A DNA stretch of 64,000 nucleotides from Metarhizium brunneum (GCF_013426205.1 NC_089423.1:6324001-6388000), one strand, 5' to 3'. Positions 11,906 to 24,600 are shown, counted from the stretch's first letter. The notes: generated from the letters alone by a model not told the origin. Numbers and translations are program-made.

Positions 11906-13324
11906 GTTTTGAGGTCCTGTCTCCCTTCTCTCAGTCCTGGTGCCAGCAGAGACAATTTCCCTGGCCGGGACAACACGGTAATCTATTGGCGGTCATGGTG
12001 GTCGCAATTGCGCGCGCCTGGGGGCCCCTGCGCATGCTCACGGGTCGGTGCAGAACTCGTCCCACCGTTCATCAGGCCCATCGACAACGAGGGAGAATTT
12101 AGGTGCAATACGAGGTGTCGAGCTGGTTGGCATTACGCTGAATGGAGAGAGAAGGTCGACGATGCGATAACTGCCGTTGGAGGTGGGGATGTAGGTGCTC
12201 AAAGTTTCAATAATTTCACAAGTAACTTTGGAGTATGCAGAGCAGAGCCCCCGAGCATTGCAGGACAAGAAACAGTCTAAAGTTGGAAGGCGCGGCCTGG
12301 CAGTTCTGGTTTGTCTGGCTCCTGCCCCCCCCCGTCCGGGCCTGGCCATGTGCGGTCAGCCCAGGTGCCTGGGCCATGCCGAGAATCTGAAACGGCGTAC
12401 CGAGGACTTTGGCTTGTCGAAGACGGGCCGCACCAGGACGGGTACCCAGGTACTTCAAATCCTGCTGGGGACAACGGTTATGCTGGCCCGGATTGGCCCC
12501 TCTAACGGACAGAGTGGTGGTGGACCGCCTTCTCCAACGCCAAAACGCCTCAACTCTCCAAGTGGCGTTCCTTCTTCCCACTTTCCCCTGACGGGATCCC
12601 CATGCAACCCTGCTCGACCCTGCTCGCCTTTGATCGACCTCGACGACTCACGACGCATTACACGACGCACCGCCGACATGGCTCACCCGAACTGTGGGCT
12701 CTTCAAGTGCGGCATCCTTGTCTCTCCCATGCAGCCTCGAGCTCTGTGCTCAATTGCTGCGTCCGCCATGTCCGGCCATTTCAAATCTTGCTCGCTCCCC
12801 TCCTTTTGGCGTGGGCAAAGACCCAGGTCCAAGTGCTCTCTTGTCTCCGTATCGTACAAACGGCCCTGCGATTGTGGGCTCCCGTCCAGTCTTTGGAGGA
12901 AGAGCTCACCTGTTTGGGTCGGCTGTGAACCTCCCATGTCCTGGATGCCCCCCAAATCTTAGACAGGCTCGTCCCCAGTCTCTCTCCTCTAGTTTCTACA
13001 CTCTCCGTGTCTCGCCAGTCCCGGTTGTCTGTCTACTTCACCCTCATCGGCTCTGAAAGAGTCCTCGGAGACCTCTTTCCGACCCAGGCTGTTCTTTGTT
13101 CGTTCTTCATTCTCCTTGCTCATTTTTCTTTTCTTCGCGGGTTGACCTCGACCGAGTCCACCGATCGACAAAATTCTACCATATCTATCATTTATTCCCC
13201 GTCGAATGGCTAGTTGCACGCTTTTGACCCTTTCGCCACGTTGAGTGCAAAAGACATTTCAATAGGGGCGTCGATTACGACACGAGCATTCCATCACGAC
13301 AACCCTTAATTCGAATTGCCCGTT

Positions 13325-16099
13325 ATGGCTCCGTCGTTGAATAACCATTCTTCTTTTACCCGCCCTCGCACTGGCGACCGTGATGGCCGGCCCAGCACGC
13401 GCGACCAGGCCGGCGCGGATATGCTTATTCCCAGTCGGACTTCGTCACTGCACTCTCGTATCACGCAGCCAATTCCATCGACTTTTAACGTGAAGCCTCA
13501 ACAGCGAACACCAAAGACTCTTACTCATGCCTATATGGTGTGCGGCGTCGGCCGCGAGCCGTCGCAATGGGTGAAGGCGCCGGCTCCCGCTCAGGGCAAG
13601 ATTGGCCATATGAAGGGTGCTGTTGGTCAATTTTGGCTCCCTGAGATTCTCGGCAGCAGCCCTCGTCTGGAGCAAGATAACGAGATTGCTCGCGCTCTCC
13701 ATTCCGCTATGAGGGTCAGTATTGAAAGGAAAAAAACGAGAACCCCATAAGTATGCGGTGAAGAGTAAGAAACATCTGACACTATTATCTAGGCTTGCTT
13801 TCCGCACGATGTTGAGATTTGCACTGGCAGGAGCCAACCCCACTGCGTTCACCACGCTTTTGTGCTCCAGCAAGACTCTTCTCACACCTTGTACGGCATC
13901 TGCCTCCGAGTTTGGTCTCGAGCCGACGAAAAGAGGGCTGAGACCATCCGGGACTTGCGCAAGAGGACCGAGTCTGACTTTTATGACAACCCAGACGAGA
14001 CTTACTGGATCCCTTACTGCCTGTCCTTCCTATCCCGCTACCCCCTTTACAACCTCCTGGGCGACTATCTGCGAGGCATGTGGATTCACTGGAATAAGGC
14101 TACCAACTTGTTTCACGCCGAGGAAGTCTCGCGTATTCTGAGCTTCCCGGCTCCTAGGCTGAACGACTTGGTCCGCATTGACATGAAGGACTATGCTCTC
14201 TGCTACCAATTTCCTTCCTCCCCTACTGGGTTCCAGAATTTTTCCATGTGGCCGCTTTTCAACTGCTTGTCCATCCCCAACATTGTTGGTGTTATTGAGG
14301 CAGCCATTTCTCCGACTCGACGAATCATCTTTGTGAGCCACTATGCCGCCATGCTCACAATTGCCGCCGAAACAGTGCGGTACTGCGTCCGAGTTTACGA
14401 ATGGAGCGGTCTTTACGTCCCGGTTGTACACGCCCGCCATGCACAGGAGCTTGTTCAAGAGCCCGGTCCTTATATCTTGGGTGTGACTGCCGAGTGTCGA
14501 TCTCTCTTCACTGCCCCTACTGACGCTTTGGTTGTTGACCTGGACCGCAACTTTGTTCTCACATCTAGCCCACCTACTGCGCTTACTCCTGGTCAGCGCA
14601 ACAAATTTGTTACTCGCCTGACTCAGTCTCTCAACGGCGACGTCACCCCTGCTGGCGTTCCCCATCATCTTCGATCAGCATATGGCGGCGGCAAGCTGGT
14701 CCCTGCTGGTCAGATCATTGTCATGCGCGGAGAAGTTGAGTCTATCCAGGACCCTGAGTGGTGGAACCAGGATGCGATTATGGCTGTTATGGACCATGTC
14801 TGCGAAAAGACGGGCCGCAATACAGGTATCAAGGCCGTATTCGGCGGCTCTGTGAAGAAGCCTCTCATGACCAAAGTTTCAATGAGACATCTCAATGAAA
14901 TTGTTCGAGAGCGAAATCAGTATTCTCGTGACGCTCTCGAAGCGTGGCAAGATTTCATCAATCTCAAGGGCCGCATGGACACGGAGCTCAGCAAGGTCAA
15001 CAAGAGAAACAACTATCTTGTCGAGGAGCTCGAGAGCTGGAAACAGCAATTCCTCAAATTCCAGGCCTTCGCTGAACAGCTTACCAAGGAGACACAGGAT
15101 CTCAAAGTCAAGATTGAGACACACAAGAGAGAGAACCGCCGACTTACTGGTCTCCTTGACCAACAGAAGGATGATAATGCTCGCATGTCTGTCCGTCTTA
15201 CCGGCACTGAGAAGCAGCGTGATGATGCTCTCATGGCTCTAGTTCTCCAGCAGGAGATGGCCGAGGATCTTGAGCGTGAGAGACAGAGGAACAAGAAGGA
15301 GCTTGCCCAGCTCAGCCATACCAATTCTACTCTCTTGCGACAACGTGACGAAGCTCGCCGTGTGGTGATGCATCTGCAGAGTTTGATCGGTGGCCAGAGC
15401 CACCACATGGAGCATCTCATTCATTCTCTTACTAAGCCTGACGAGCTGGTTGCCGAGGTTGAGGCAGGCTATGAGAGTGATGAGCGGGGGAGCTCGGATG
15501 GCGCGTCTGGCGACGATAATACGAGCCAACTGAAATCTCCACGCAGCAAGCGACTCTCTGCGGCTAGCTTTGCTGACGTTGCCGACCGTCACCTCAAAGA
15601 CAAGACTGATGCTATAGCCCATATTGTGCGCAACATTGCTGACCAGTGTCAGGCCGCTGTGGAGAGCCTGCAGCTGGCCCACGATGCTGAGTACCGATCA
15701 AGCCGACGTCACAGCGGCCTGTCCAATACTCAGAGTGAGGACGGCCATGACGACCGCTCTGTTGCCACCTCAGATAATGGCGAAGAGAGACGCCTCCAGC
15801 CTGGACGTACGTCCAGCATCCCTCCTACTCCGGATCTGATCCCCAACCGCAGCAGCACTGCCATGTCCTTTGCTTCGGCTACTACTACACCTGAGCGATC
15901 TAGCCAGCAGTATAATTTGAAGGACGAGATCCCCACAAAGATTGTCGAGGACGACGAGGAGGACTACGAGGAGAACCGCAGTGAGGGCGGCGGCGGCGCC
16001 ACCAATGAGAACGGCGTTGTAGCCAAACACACCGAGTCGCTCTTGCATCGCCCATCTGGTGCCAGAATCAGCGCTCTTGGGGCCAGCGGCACTCGGTGA
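13325..16099 (+). CDS. DENN (AEX-3) domain protein with C-terminal coiled coil
   Basis: Two exons, 13325-13714 and 13793-16099, give 898 aa. The 78-bp intron has donor AGG|GTCAGT, branch CTGAC and acceptor CTAG|GCTTGC. The ATG at 13325 is the first in frame. Residues 60-200 look like a uDENN segment (YMVCGVGREPSQW, then DSSHTLYGICLRVW across the junction). A central cDENN follows (GFQNFSMWPLFNCLSIPNIV, RRIIFVSHYAAMLTIAAETV, PYILGV, ALVVDLD). A dDENN-like part follows before a long heptad-rich coiled coil at about 500-680 and an acidic Ser-rich tail. DENN proteins are usually guanine exchange factors for Rab GTPases in membrane traffic. The target Rab cannot be read from sequence. Confidence 0.87.
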
Positions 16100-17220
16100 G
16101 AAACAGTAGAGCGACCTGCTTGAGGAATGATATGATGAAGGGGGTGGTTATTAGTGCCCAACAAGAACCTGGCTCCTCGGGATTAATGGGAGCAACGAAG
16201 CCGACGACAGGCAGACGACAGGCAAACTTCTGTCAATGCTGATTACTTACGAGGTTGCCAACCGCAATTTTTTAAACTTACCTGGACGACTGTTGACACG
16301 GTGATTCACTTATATCCGATTGTGTATTGCTGCACTTTTTTATTTATTTTATTTTATTTTTTCATACTTTTGTATCTTCATTTCATATTGACGACACGAA
16401 AGTCGGGATATTGGTCACTCCGTCTTGACCTATTTTCGGGATTTTCTTTCTTGGATGGAGGCTGTAAAAACTTTTGGTCTTTCCTTGGCGTTTTCCCCCT
16501 CGCAATGCCTGAATTTTTTCCTAGTTTGCAGTCTGACCTATTTGTATTTATCTTCTCTATAGCCAGAGGCACTTGGGTTTTCCAAGACAAACACATATCT
16601 GGCTCAATAGGCAGTGTTGAGTTGTGCCAGGTATGATGACGTTAGCCTCTCAGCGAGACGCCAAACAATTTATGACAAATTTTTGAATGAAGACATAGTA
16701 GTGAAGTGGCCATGTTAGTTACAGCCGAGATCGGCTCGATGGCGAGGTGAGGCAATGCAAGATTCAGCTGAGACATTGGGGGGCCATGCGTGACGTGAAT
16801 TGCTCGGCGGGCTTACTTTTTTTGCCAGATGGGCTCGCGTTTTAGTACCTAAAAATTTAAATAATGTATAATTTAAATTTTTTATTTATTTTAAAATATA
16901 TAAAAATATATTTACTTACTTAACAACTAGGTCCTAGGTAGGGCGTGAGTGCACCTAGCAAAAAGAGTAAGCCCACCGAGCAATTCACGGCATGACGTCC
17001 CGCGACCCAACATTTGAGTGTCAAGCCACCGAAATCCGCAGCAGTCCACAGTTTTCCCTCCTCTTGACAGGGGGCCGTTTTTGTGGCCCCATGAAGCGAC
17101 AGGACTAAAAAAAAAAAGCCGACAGAGAAGCAGAGCCCCGAGGCGCAAAGTGACATCGCAGCGATCACCGAAGCTGGCAAAATCTTCATCTCCTCCTTCA
17201 TACCTACAACGCCTACAAGC
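16100..17220. other. intergenic spacer with AT-rich block
   Basis: This is the 3' flank of the DENN gene and the promoter side of BCD1. A strongly AT-rich stretch runs from about 16845 to 16920 and is followed by the word CCTAGGTA at 16933-16940. No gene is seen. Confidence 0.5.
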
Positions 17221-18501
17221 ATGGCGGACCCTCTTCTCACATCCCTCTGCTCAATATGCCACGTCTCGACCCCAAAATACAAATGCCCCCGGTGCAACAT
17301 TCAAACCTGTTCCCTGCCGTGCGCCAAAAAACACAAAGCCTGGTCCGAGTGCAGCGGCCGACGCGACCCGACAACCTATGTCCCACGTTCGAAGTTGCGC
17401 ACCGCCGCCGGCGTCGACCATGACTACAACTTTCTCCACGCCATTGAGGTGTCTGCCGAGCGCTCCGAGAAGATGCTCGTTGAGGAAAAAGGCCTCGTGC
17501 AGCAGGCGGAGCTGCGGCCGTTGACGATCCAACAAGTTCGATGGAAGATGGGGCGTGATGGGAGGAAGAGAAAAGTGCTGGTGACGAGAGTTTTGCGGGA
17601 GGCCAAGGGGAGGACATTCGAAAAGGGGCTGGCGCAGAGACTCAAGAGACTGAACGTGCAGATTGTTTGTGCGCCGCTGGGAATGGCCAGGCAGAGGGAG
17701 AATTCCACCAAGCTGAACCGGAGGACGGGGAGGATTAACTGGCAGGTTGAGTGGCTGGTGGTCGGGGGAGAGAAGGAGACAGCAAGGTCATTGAGCAAGG
17801 TCATGGATGACGTTCCGCTCTTTCAAGCATACCCGGCGATGCTGGAAGAAAAGGCTCGTGCAGAGACGGGATCGCGGAAGCAAGAAAGGCATATGCGGGC
17901 CTGGGAGGTGCAGAGCTGGGCTGATTCGAGGTGGAATCTTGGCTTGGATTGTATGCAGGATCCGGTGGATGGGAAATGGTCGTTATTTTCTGGGGGACGT
18001 GTCGAGGACTGGCCTGCAGAGAAGGAGAAGGCCCAACGACAGCAATTTCAGTTTTTCCTCGCGGGACCTCTCGCAAGGTCCGATATGCCTGCACAAGTTA
18101 CGGCGCTGGAGGCTGGGGACTGCCTCCGCGATATTCTGGCCAATACCCGGGTCTTGGAGTTTCCTACCATCTACGTCCTCAAGCGTGGAGACAGGCTTCC
18201 TCCGGGATTCGTCCTAGGACCAAAGGACTCGGTTCCCCCGCAGACCCAAAGGACAAAACGCAAGGATGGGCCATCAAACACACAATTTCAGGCATCATCG
18301 AAGCGTAGGAAACAGGGTAGAATGGACCGCGAAGAAGGGGAAGTGGGCACTGACGAGGATAGAGAAGACGGTCTGGATGAAGAGACTGAATCTAAGGGAG
18401 TCAGTTTGGAGGCCGCTGAGGTTATAGCTGAGCAGAGCTTGGGAGAGGAGGAGGATGACGATGACACTAGCAGCTCTGGGTCGGATAGCGAGTCTGACTG
18501 A
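17221..18501 (+). CDS. BCD1: box C/D snoRNP assembly protein, HIT zinc finger (BCD1-like)
   Basis: Single exon, 426 aa. The N-terminus is a complete zf-HIT finger with ligands C10, C13, C22, C25, C30, C34, H38 and C44 (LCSICHVSTPKYKCPRC.. then CSLPCAKKH). This arrangement, followed by RSKLRTAAGVDHDYNFLHAI and a conserved mid-domain, matches Bcd1/ZNHIT6. Those proteins are nuclear factors that stabilise box C/D snoRNAs and help assemble the snoRNP with NOP58 and the R2TP machinery. The last 90 residues are basic then very acidic (EEEDDDD.. Ser-rich), probably disordered. It lies 427 bp before SEC6 on the same strand, with its own promoter space. Confidence 0.9.
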   Translation: MADPLLTSLCSICHVSTPKYKCPRCNIQTCSLPCAKKHKAWSECSGRRDPTTYVPRSKLRTAAGVDHDYNFLHAIEVSAERSEKMLVEEKGLVQQAELRPLTIQQVRWKMGRDGRKRKVLVTRVLREAKGRTFEKGLAQRLKRLNVQIVCAPLGMARQRENSTKLNRRTGRINWQVEWLVVGGEKETARSLSKVMDDVPLFQAYPAMLEEKARAETGSRKQERHMRAWEVQSWADSRWNLGLDCMQDPVDGKWSLFSGGRVEDWPAEKEKAQRQQFQFFLAGPLARSDMPAQVTALEAGDCLRDILANTRVLEFPTIYVLKRGDRLPPGFVLGPKDSVPPQTQRTKRKDGPSNTQFQASSKRRKQGRMDREEGEVGTDEDREDGLDEETESKGVSLEAAEVIAEQSLGEEEDDDDTSSSGSDSESD

Positions 18502-18928
18502 TGTTCATGATACCCGAGATATGTGGGCTGTAGACTAGGTCGGCGCATCGCATCGCGGACTACATGCTGAGATAATTGATTGAATACGCGGCCTTCATAA
18601 TACCTGGTGCACACGCGTTTGGGTCAACGATGGGCGATTGCCCACTTCCCAGCAACCAGACCCAGTTGCAGACCTGGACACTTCAATGTTGGCACGTGCC
18701 CCACTGTGATGCTTTGGTGTGGGGGCAAGCGGCGTAACACCAACGGCCTCCTGGCTCTCGTCCCAACGACATCGCATCCGACAATACTACACCACCCTCG
18801 GCGACTACGCGCCGGCCTCGCGCCCAACTTGCGACAAGCCACATTGTTGGGAGACACACTCTGGCAGAGACTTTCTCCTACCATGATATGATCGCATAGA
18901 GCCAGCCTGTCCGCTTACCCCGCCCACC
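18502..18928. other. short intergenic spacer BCD1-SEC6
   Basis: No gene or recognisable site is seen. It holds the BCD1 3' UTR and the SEC6 promoter. Confidence 0.5.
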
Positions 18929-21187
18929 ATGGATGACGGCCCCGTGCCCAAGCTGTCCGAACTGCTTCGGCATCCGGACGACCTCGACAAGATCCCCGCG
19001 CTGAAGCTGGAATTCTCGCGTAAAAAGGGAGCCGTTGACGGCCAACTACGGAATGGTCTCCGCGAACAGCTCGAAACCACCCAATCGGGTATGACGGGCC
19101 TGAGCGACGGCCAAAAAACAGTCCAGCTCATCAAGGAAGAAATGATGAAGATTGACCGCCTCTGTTCCGAATCCCAAAACATGATCAAGGACTTTGCCAG
19201 CATAAACCTGGTGTCCCAAGCCCACAGAAACTTTGTTGCCGTCGAAACAATGAGACGCGATCTGGAGACCTTCAACGATCGGCTGACCGTCGTGGAGAAC
19301 ATGCTACGACAGGACGATGCCGACCAGGAGAACATGCCCAATTTGCTGCCGTGCCATTACGAGCTGACGCAGCTGAGGAACATTCGAGACGATGCCATGG
19401 AGCAGATACATAGGGCGGAAGACCCTGGGCTGGAGTCGACGCTGGAGGACTACTTTGCCAGGCTGGACGACACGATTGACTGGTTTGACGAGCACGTCGG
19501 TCTCTTGGCAATGGACCTGATCAGCCTTGTTATCAATGAAAACAATGGGCTCGTGGTCCGGTTTGCCGTCGTCATTGAGGCCGAAGAGAAGAGCGACCAG
19601 CGCGTCCTGGCCCTGCAAGAAGCGCTCAAGGACCACGAAGAAATGGCAGCCCGGTTCCAGAGCATCACAGACGGCGCCAAGAAGGCCCGCGGCTACAAGG
19701 ACAAGTTTCTGCAGGCCATCAAGCTCGGTGCTGAGCAGCAACTCGAGCAGTCCCGCGAAGAATTCCTAGACGACGCCTCGAAGCTCGAGGGGATTATGAA
19801 GTGGTACTTCAACGACCTCAACGCCGTGCGGGTCGGCATGACGCCCCTCATGCCCAAGAAGTGGAAGATTGGCAAAACGTACGCCGAGATATACCACCAG
19901 CTCATGCACGACTTCCTCATCGGCATGATCGAAGATCCGGAAACCACATCTGCCCACAACCTCGAAATTATCAGCTTCCCTGAGAAGTACTACCGAAAGA
20001 TGGCCAAGATGGGCTACAGCCAGGAAGATCTCACCCCCCACGTCATTGACAACCGCGAGGCCGAGCTCGTCCGCGACTTCCGCCAGCTCATCATCAAGTT
20101 CCTCGACGAGTGGATGGACCGCATCTTTAACCAAGAAAAGAAGGACTTTGCGGAGCGCAACGTCGAGGGCTCCAACCTCGACCAAGACGAGTACGGCTAC
20201 TTCCGCACCAAGAACCTCATCGCCCTCTGGCGCATGCTCCGCGAGCAGATTGATGCGGGCGCCAACTCGAAGCGCTCCGACGTGATAGAGGGCGTCATCG
20301 ACGCCATGTTCCTCCGCCTGCGCACCCGCCAGCAGTCGTGGCAGCGCATGCTCGAGGATGAGGCGTCGCGCTACGAGGCCGGCAAGGTCCCCGAGCTGGA
20401 GGGCTTCCAGGCCCTTCAGGACTGGCTCGTCGCCACGGCCAACGACCAGATCGCCTGCATCGACGACAACGACGAGGAGTCGCGCCTGGGCTACCTCTCG
20501 TCCTTCCGGACAAACTTCGAGCCCCACGTCACGCCGCAGTATCTCGAGCGCGGCGAGTCGGAGCTCAACGCTCTGCGCGACTCGTACGTCGACTTCTCGA
20601 CCTGGTGCATTACCAAGTTTGCGCACCTCATCTTCGCCGTCGACTTCCGCGCCGTCATGCCCGACTTCTTCACGCCCAAGTGGTACGCCAACACGGCCAT
20701 GAAGCAAATGGTGGTCACTTTTGAGGAGTATGTCAGCGACTACCGCCAGGTCCTGCACCACTCCCTCGTCGACATCTTCATCGAGATCTTTGCCGACGAG
20801 CTGCTGGTCCGCTACCTGCTCTCCGTGCGCAACAGGGGCGCCAAGTTTCGCCGCGCAGACCCCTTCCGCGACAAGCTCTTCAACGACATCTCTACAGCCT
20901 TTGAGTACTTTAGCAACCTGCCCAACCCAGACGTCGGCAACTCGATCAAGCAGACGTGGAGGGTTACGGAGCCCTTCCTCGGCCTGCTGACCTGCGACAA
21001 GGATGCCGTGGCGGACGAGTTTGCCGCCTTCAAGGCGGCCTATTGGGACTTGCACATCTCGTGGGTCGAGTCCGTCTTGAAGTCGAGGGATGATTTCGAG
21101 AGGAGCATGCTGAATGCCGTCAAGGCGAGGGCGGCGCAGATAGGCGTCGTAAGGGGGCCCGAGACAATCATGAGCAAGGTCAAGTAG
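18929..21187 (+). CDS. SEC6: exocyst complex subunit Sec6
   Basis: Intron-free frame of 752 aa, close to the usual fungal Sec6 length. The N-terminus has the typical opening (MDDGPVPKLSELLRHPDDLD) followed by a helical coiled-coil region (about 20-130). Helical-bundle CorEx-like domains follow, with conserved stretches such as FASINLVSQAHRNF, DFLIGMIEDPETT and FTPKWYANTAMKQMV, and a C-terminal bundle (YLLSVRNRGAKFRR, DKDAVADEF). Sec6 is part of the octameric exocyst that tethers secretory vesicles at the plasma membrane and contacts the SNARE Sec9 and SM protein Sec1 in yeast. In filamentous fungi it acts at the hyphal tip. Very high G/C at third positions creates long false frames on the opposite strand. 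Confidence 0.95.
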   Translation: MDDGPVPKLSELLRHPDDLDKIPALKLEFSRKKGAVDGQLRNGLREQLETTQSGMTGLSDGQKTVQLIKEEMMKIDRLCSESQNMIKDFASINLVSQAHRNFVAVETMRRDLETFNDRLTVVENMLRQDDADQENMPNLLPCHYELTQLRNIRDDAMEQIHRAEDPGLESTLEDYFARLDDTIDWFDEHVGLLAMDLISLVINENNGLVVRFAVVIEAEEKSDQRVLALQEALKDHEEMAARFQSITDGAKKARGYKDKFLQAIKLGAEQQLEQSREEFLDDASKLEGIMKWYFNDLNAVRVGMTPLMPKKWKIGKTYAEIYHQLMHDFLIGMIEDPETTSAHNLEIISFPEKYYRKMAKMGYSQEDLTPHVIDNREAELVRDFRQLIIKFLDEWMDRIFNQEKKDFAERNVEGSNLDQDEYGYFRTKNLIALWRMLREQIDAGANSKRSDVIEGVIDAMFLRLRTRQQSWQRMLEDEASRYEAGKVPELEGFQALQDWLVATANDQIACIDDNDEESRLGYLSSFRTNFEPHVTPQYLERGESELNALRDSYVDFSTWCITKFAHLIFAVDFRAVMPDFFTPKWYANTAMKQMVVTFEEYVSDYRQVLHHSLVDIFIEIFADELLVRYLLSVRNRGAKFRRADPFRDKLFNDISTAFEYFSNLPNPDVGNSIKQTWRVTEPFLGLLTCDKDAVADEFAAFKAAYWDLHISWVESVLKSRDDFERSMLNAVKARAAQIGVVRGPETIMSKVK

Positions 21188-21648
21188 AGACGATGGATGG
21201 GTGACTTGAGACGTCGCTGGTTTTTGCCGCGGGGAGAGAAGGATGACTGACAATGAGGAAAACGCCAGACATTGGCAGCACAAGGGGCTGTTTCCATGTA
21301 CGATTAATCGCATTTAGAGGAATTCACTATCCAAACAAGACACGGAGACGGGATGCTGTAAGACTGCTGATTCTACCAAGAAGATGCGTTGTCTAGCGTA
21401 CAGTGGACTCGAATCTTGCCTTTGAAACATGGCCGAGTCCAGGTAATTAAAAACTATGTTTCTCCTATCCATCCATTCGGGCGTACTGTCCCGCCCTTGC
21501 CATTAGGCCCTCCGTCGCTTTAGGAACAAAAGAAAGAACATGGGGCACGACCCCCAAGACGTCACCTAAAATGCTGTGGTTCGCAATACCCTCTTCCCTG
21601 GTTGAAGGCTGTTATAGCCTTGCTAGTGGCTATGCAGGCTGGTGGCTT
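21188..21648. other. convergent spacer SEC6-EDE1
   Basis: This spacer should contain the 3' UTRs of the two convergent genes. No gene is seen. Confidence 0.5.
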
Positions 21649-24600
21649 CTATGACTTGCTCGCGAGATAGTTGGCAGCCTGACAAAGAAGGAGAAGAAAA
21701 TACTGGTTAGCAAGTTATCCTACTCGAGGAAATCGCGGAGACAAGTATTTTTATACCTTTTCCAAATTGTAGTCGTACTTTTCGAGAGCAGCCACCGCGT
21801 CTGAACGAGAATAACCCATGTCGGTGAGACTCTTCAAGATGGGGTCATCGTGGACGCCTTGCTCGGTGAGGGCTCGGCCAGGAGGCTCTGGACGCTCAGC
21901 GTGCTTGTCACCACCTCCCTCCCCGCCAGGGCCAGGAGGGGCGAGATTACTAGGCGAGTCCAGGCCAGCAAAGATGGCGTCCCAGTCATGAGAGTCAGCA
22001 GTCTTCTGCTGGGTAGTACTACCGGCTGCAGAGCTGTGAGACACAAAGTCGAATGTGCTTTCATTGCCAAACGCCGTGGACTCACTCTTGGCTTGGCTGG
22101 CTGGCGGGCTGCTATCAAACACGGGATTGAAGTCGTCCCGAGAAATGTTGGCAAAGTCATCATCTGCAGACCCTTCTTTGGCGTCTTCTAAGCCCTCGAA
22201 GTCGTCATCCAGGTCATCAAACACGGTTTTCCCAGTCGTATTTTGGGGCACAGCGTTCGGAGCAGCTGCTCCAAAGATGTCATCAGCAGTCAAAGTCGGC
22301 TGGGATGTGTTGGTGACGGTGGCAGGTGATGATGGCTGTTCGGAACTAGGGACCTCAAGTTAGTGACTGGTTGAACTCCTACTTTCTGGTTGATTAAGAC
22401 AACGATTACTGCTTACCTTTTATTGGTATCCTCCACAGGTTCTTTAGCGGGTATTTCGGGGCCGACATTTACAGGCGTTTCCGCGGCGGTCTTCTTGGCC
22501 TCCGTGGCCTCCGTGGCTACCGCATCCTTCTTATTGACACCTTTGTTTGGAGGCGAAGCAGCAGTAAAGTCGTCGTCGAAACCACCTCGCTCGCTTTCCG
22601 ACTCAGACTCATCGGCACGCTCCAACTCAGAAATGGGCGGGAACTCAGTGTTAAAAGCATCAGTGGATTTGTCGACATTCGACTCACCAGCGGCCTTGCC
22701 CTTGCCAGAGGCGGCAAAAGCGGCAAAAGCATTGTCGAAATCTGCCTTGGCCTTTGCTTGATCGGTACTGCTAAAAGGATCTGGCTTCGGCGCCGAATCG
22801 GTGGCTTCCTCGGCCTTCGCCTTCAATGCTGCTTCCGTAACCGAAACTGTCGGTGCCTCAGTGGCAGTAGGCGTTGCTCCTTGTGTCTCACTCTTCTCCC
22901 CCTCTTCCGCGGCCGACTCACCATTGCTGTCAGCAGAGAGGCCTTCGGCTCGTGAAGCGGGTGGCGAGACCTGGCGAGACGAAGAGAGAGATTCGGAGTG
23001 GTCGGGGAACGGCAAGAAGCTGGAGTTGATTTGCCTTGATGCGGGCGGCGCAGGAGGTTCCATGTTCATCGTACCTTGGCGGCTTATGCTGGGACTGGAA
23101 CGGCCGGTATGAAAGGACGCTCCGCTGACCGCAGAAGTTCCAGTGTGTTGCTGCTGCTGGAAGGCAGGTGGAGGAGTGCTCGTGCTGGCCCCTGGTCCGA
23201 ATGACGGACCAAATACATCATCAAGCGATTTGTCGGCATATGGTTTCGTCGGAGGGGATGCAAAGGCACCCATAATGTCGGTACTTGCCGTTCGCTTGAA
23301 GAAAGGGTTGTTATCGCTGACAGTCGACAAGGCCGGGCTCGCAACCTGTGCAGATGCCGAGGTTGGTGAGTTGCTGTCCATTTGCCTGGCAGCATCTTCC
23401 CCTCCCTTGGCCAGTTCGGCAGCTTCGTTCTTAAGCTTGTCTCGTTCTCCCTCGGTCGTGGATAGCTGCTTCTTGTTGATGGCAACTAGACCCTTCTGCT
23501 GGCGACTGTCCGACTTGAGCTTCTCAATCTGGGGTTTGAGCTTGGCAATCTCGCCGTTGACAACCCGGATGCGTTCTCGCAGGGTTGCATTCTCCTGCTG
23601 GTCCGCTTGCAAAGCGGCTGCAAGTTGTTGATGCTGAGACTGAACGTCTCTGAATGTTCCCTCGAGGGTCATGCACTCAGACTGAAGCTTTTGTGTATCA
23701 GCACGAGATTTTCTCAGCTGTTTCTCCAGAGACTGGGTGTCCTCGGCCTCCTTCTCGTACAGGGCTCGCAGTTGCGCCAGTCGTTGCTCAAAGTTTTGTT
23801 TCTGAGAATTCGTCTGATTAAGCTCGCCTTGGGTTGTGGTTCGTTTGCTTTGAACATCCTGCATCTGCTTCGAGAGGGTTCCAATTTGGTTGGACAAATT
23901 GGCCAACTCGGTCGTCTCTCCAGTGATGTTCTTGCTGGCTTCCGGGTCATTGTCTTCCAAAAGATCTTCTGACTGCTTGGGGACATCCCCTTGAGACGGT
24001 GGTCCGGTCAAGCCCTTGCCAAATGTTGAAGATGGCACAAATGGCTTGAATGTGGTACCCGTGGTGGTCGGGCGAATAGGGGACGATGGAGGCAGAATAG
24101 CTGAACCGCCAGCAAATGGATCATTCGCATTCGACCCCCCAGTAGACATGGTAGTTTGTACTGGCGCAGGCACGGGGCTGGGAGTCGATTCAAGCCCAAA
24201 CAAGTCGTCCATGGCGGATTTGGGCTGCGGAGGCGCAGACCGTGCTACTGGCGCAGGGAACGGAGGAGGCTGCCTCTGGTTGCGGACGCTGGGAGGAATG
24301 AGGTTCTCGGGCAGCGTTTCGGGCAGATCACCGCCAACGCCGCTTCTCTGCTGTCGAATAAAGTACATGGCGATAGCGAATCCTTCTCGAGTAAGCTGGC
24401 CTTGATTGTTGAAGTTGGCAAGGTCCCATATCTGGGCCAATTTTTCCTCCGGAAGGTTAGACTGCCTCAAGAATGGACCAGCCTCCTCTCCACTAATATA
24501 CCCCTTATTGGTTTTATCGAGAGTAGCGTAAATTTGATCGAATTTGGCCTTGTCTGCAGCGGACACAGCCCAATCACCACCGGCTGCGGCCGGCGCGATT

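Larger units (their letters stand above)
3217..13324. other. 10-kb region without a supportable gene
   Basis: All six frames contain only short overlapping frames (longest about 165 codons) with no recognisable domain, no consistent exon series and no protein-like composition. Base composition is near that of the coding blocks, so this is not one large AT-rich RIP-mutated repeat. It includes the divergent promoters of metR and the DENN gene. It holds four exact copies of TACTCCGTA (3787, 8316, 9704 and 10463, either strand), a CTGCAA hexamer run and a CTGG run. It may carry long non-coding transcripts or very diverged genes; neither can be shown by eye. Confidence 0.6.

Noticed and set aside
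19766..21313. 515-codon open frame antisense to SEC6
   Set aside because: It is a shadow caused by G/C-rich third positions in SEC6; its product is a low-complexity run of V, D, E, L and R with no domain, and the sense frame is a clear Sec6.
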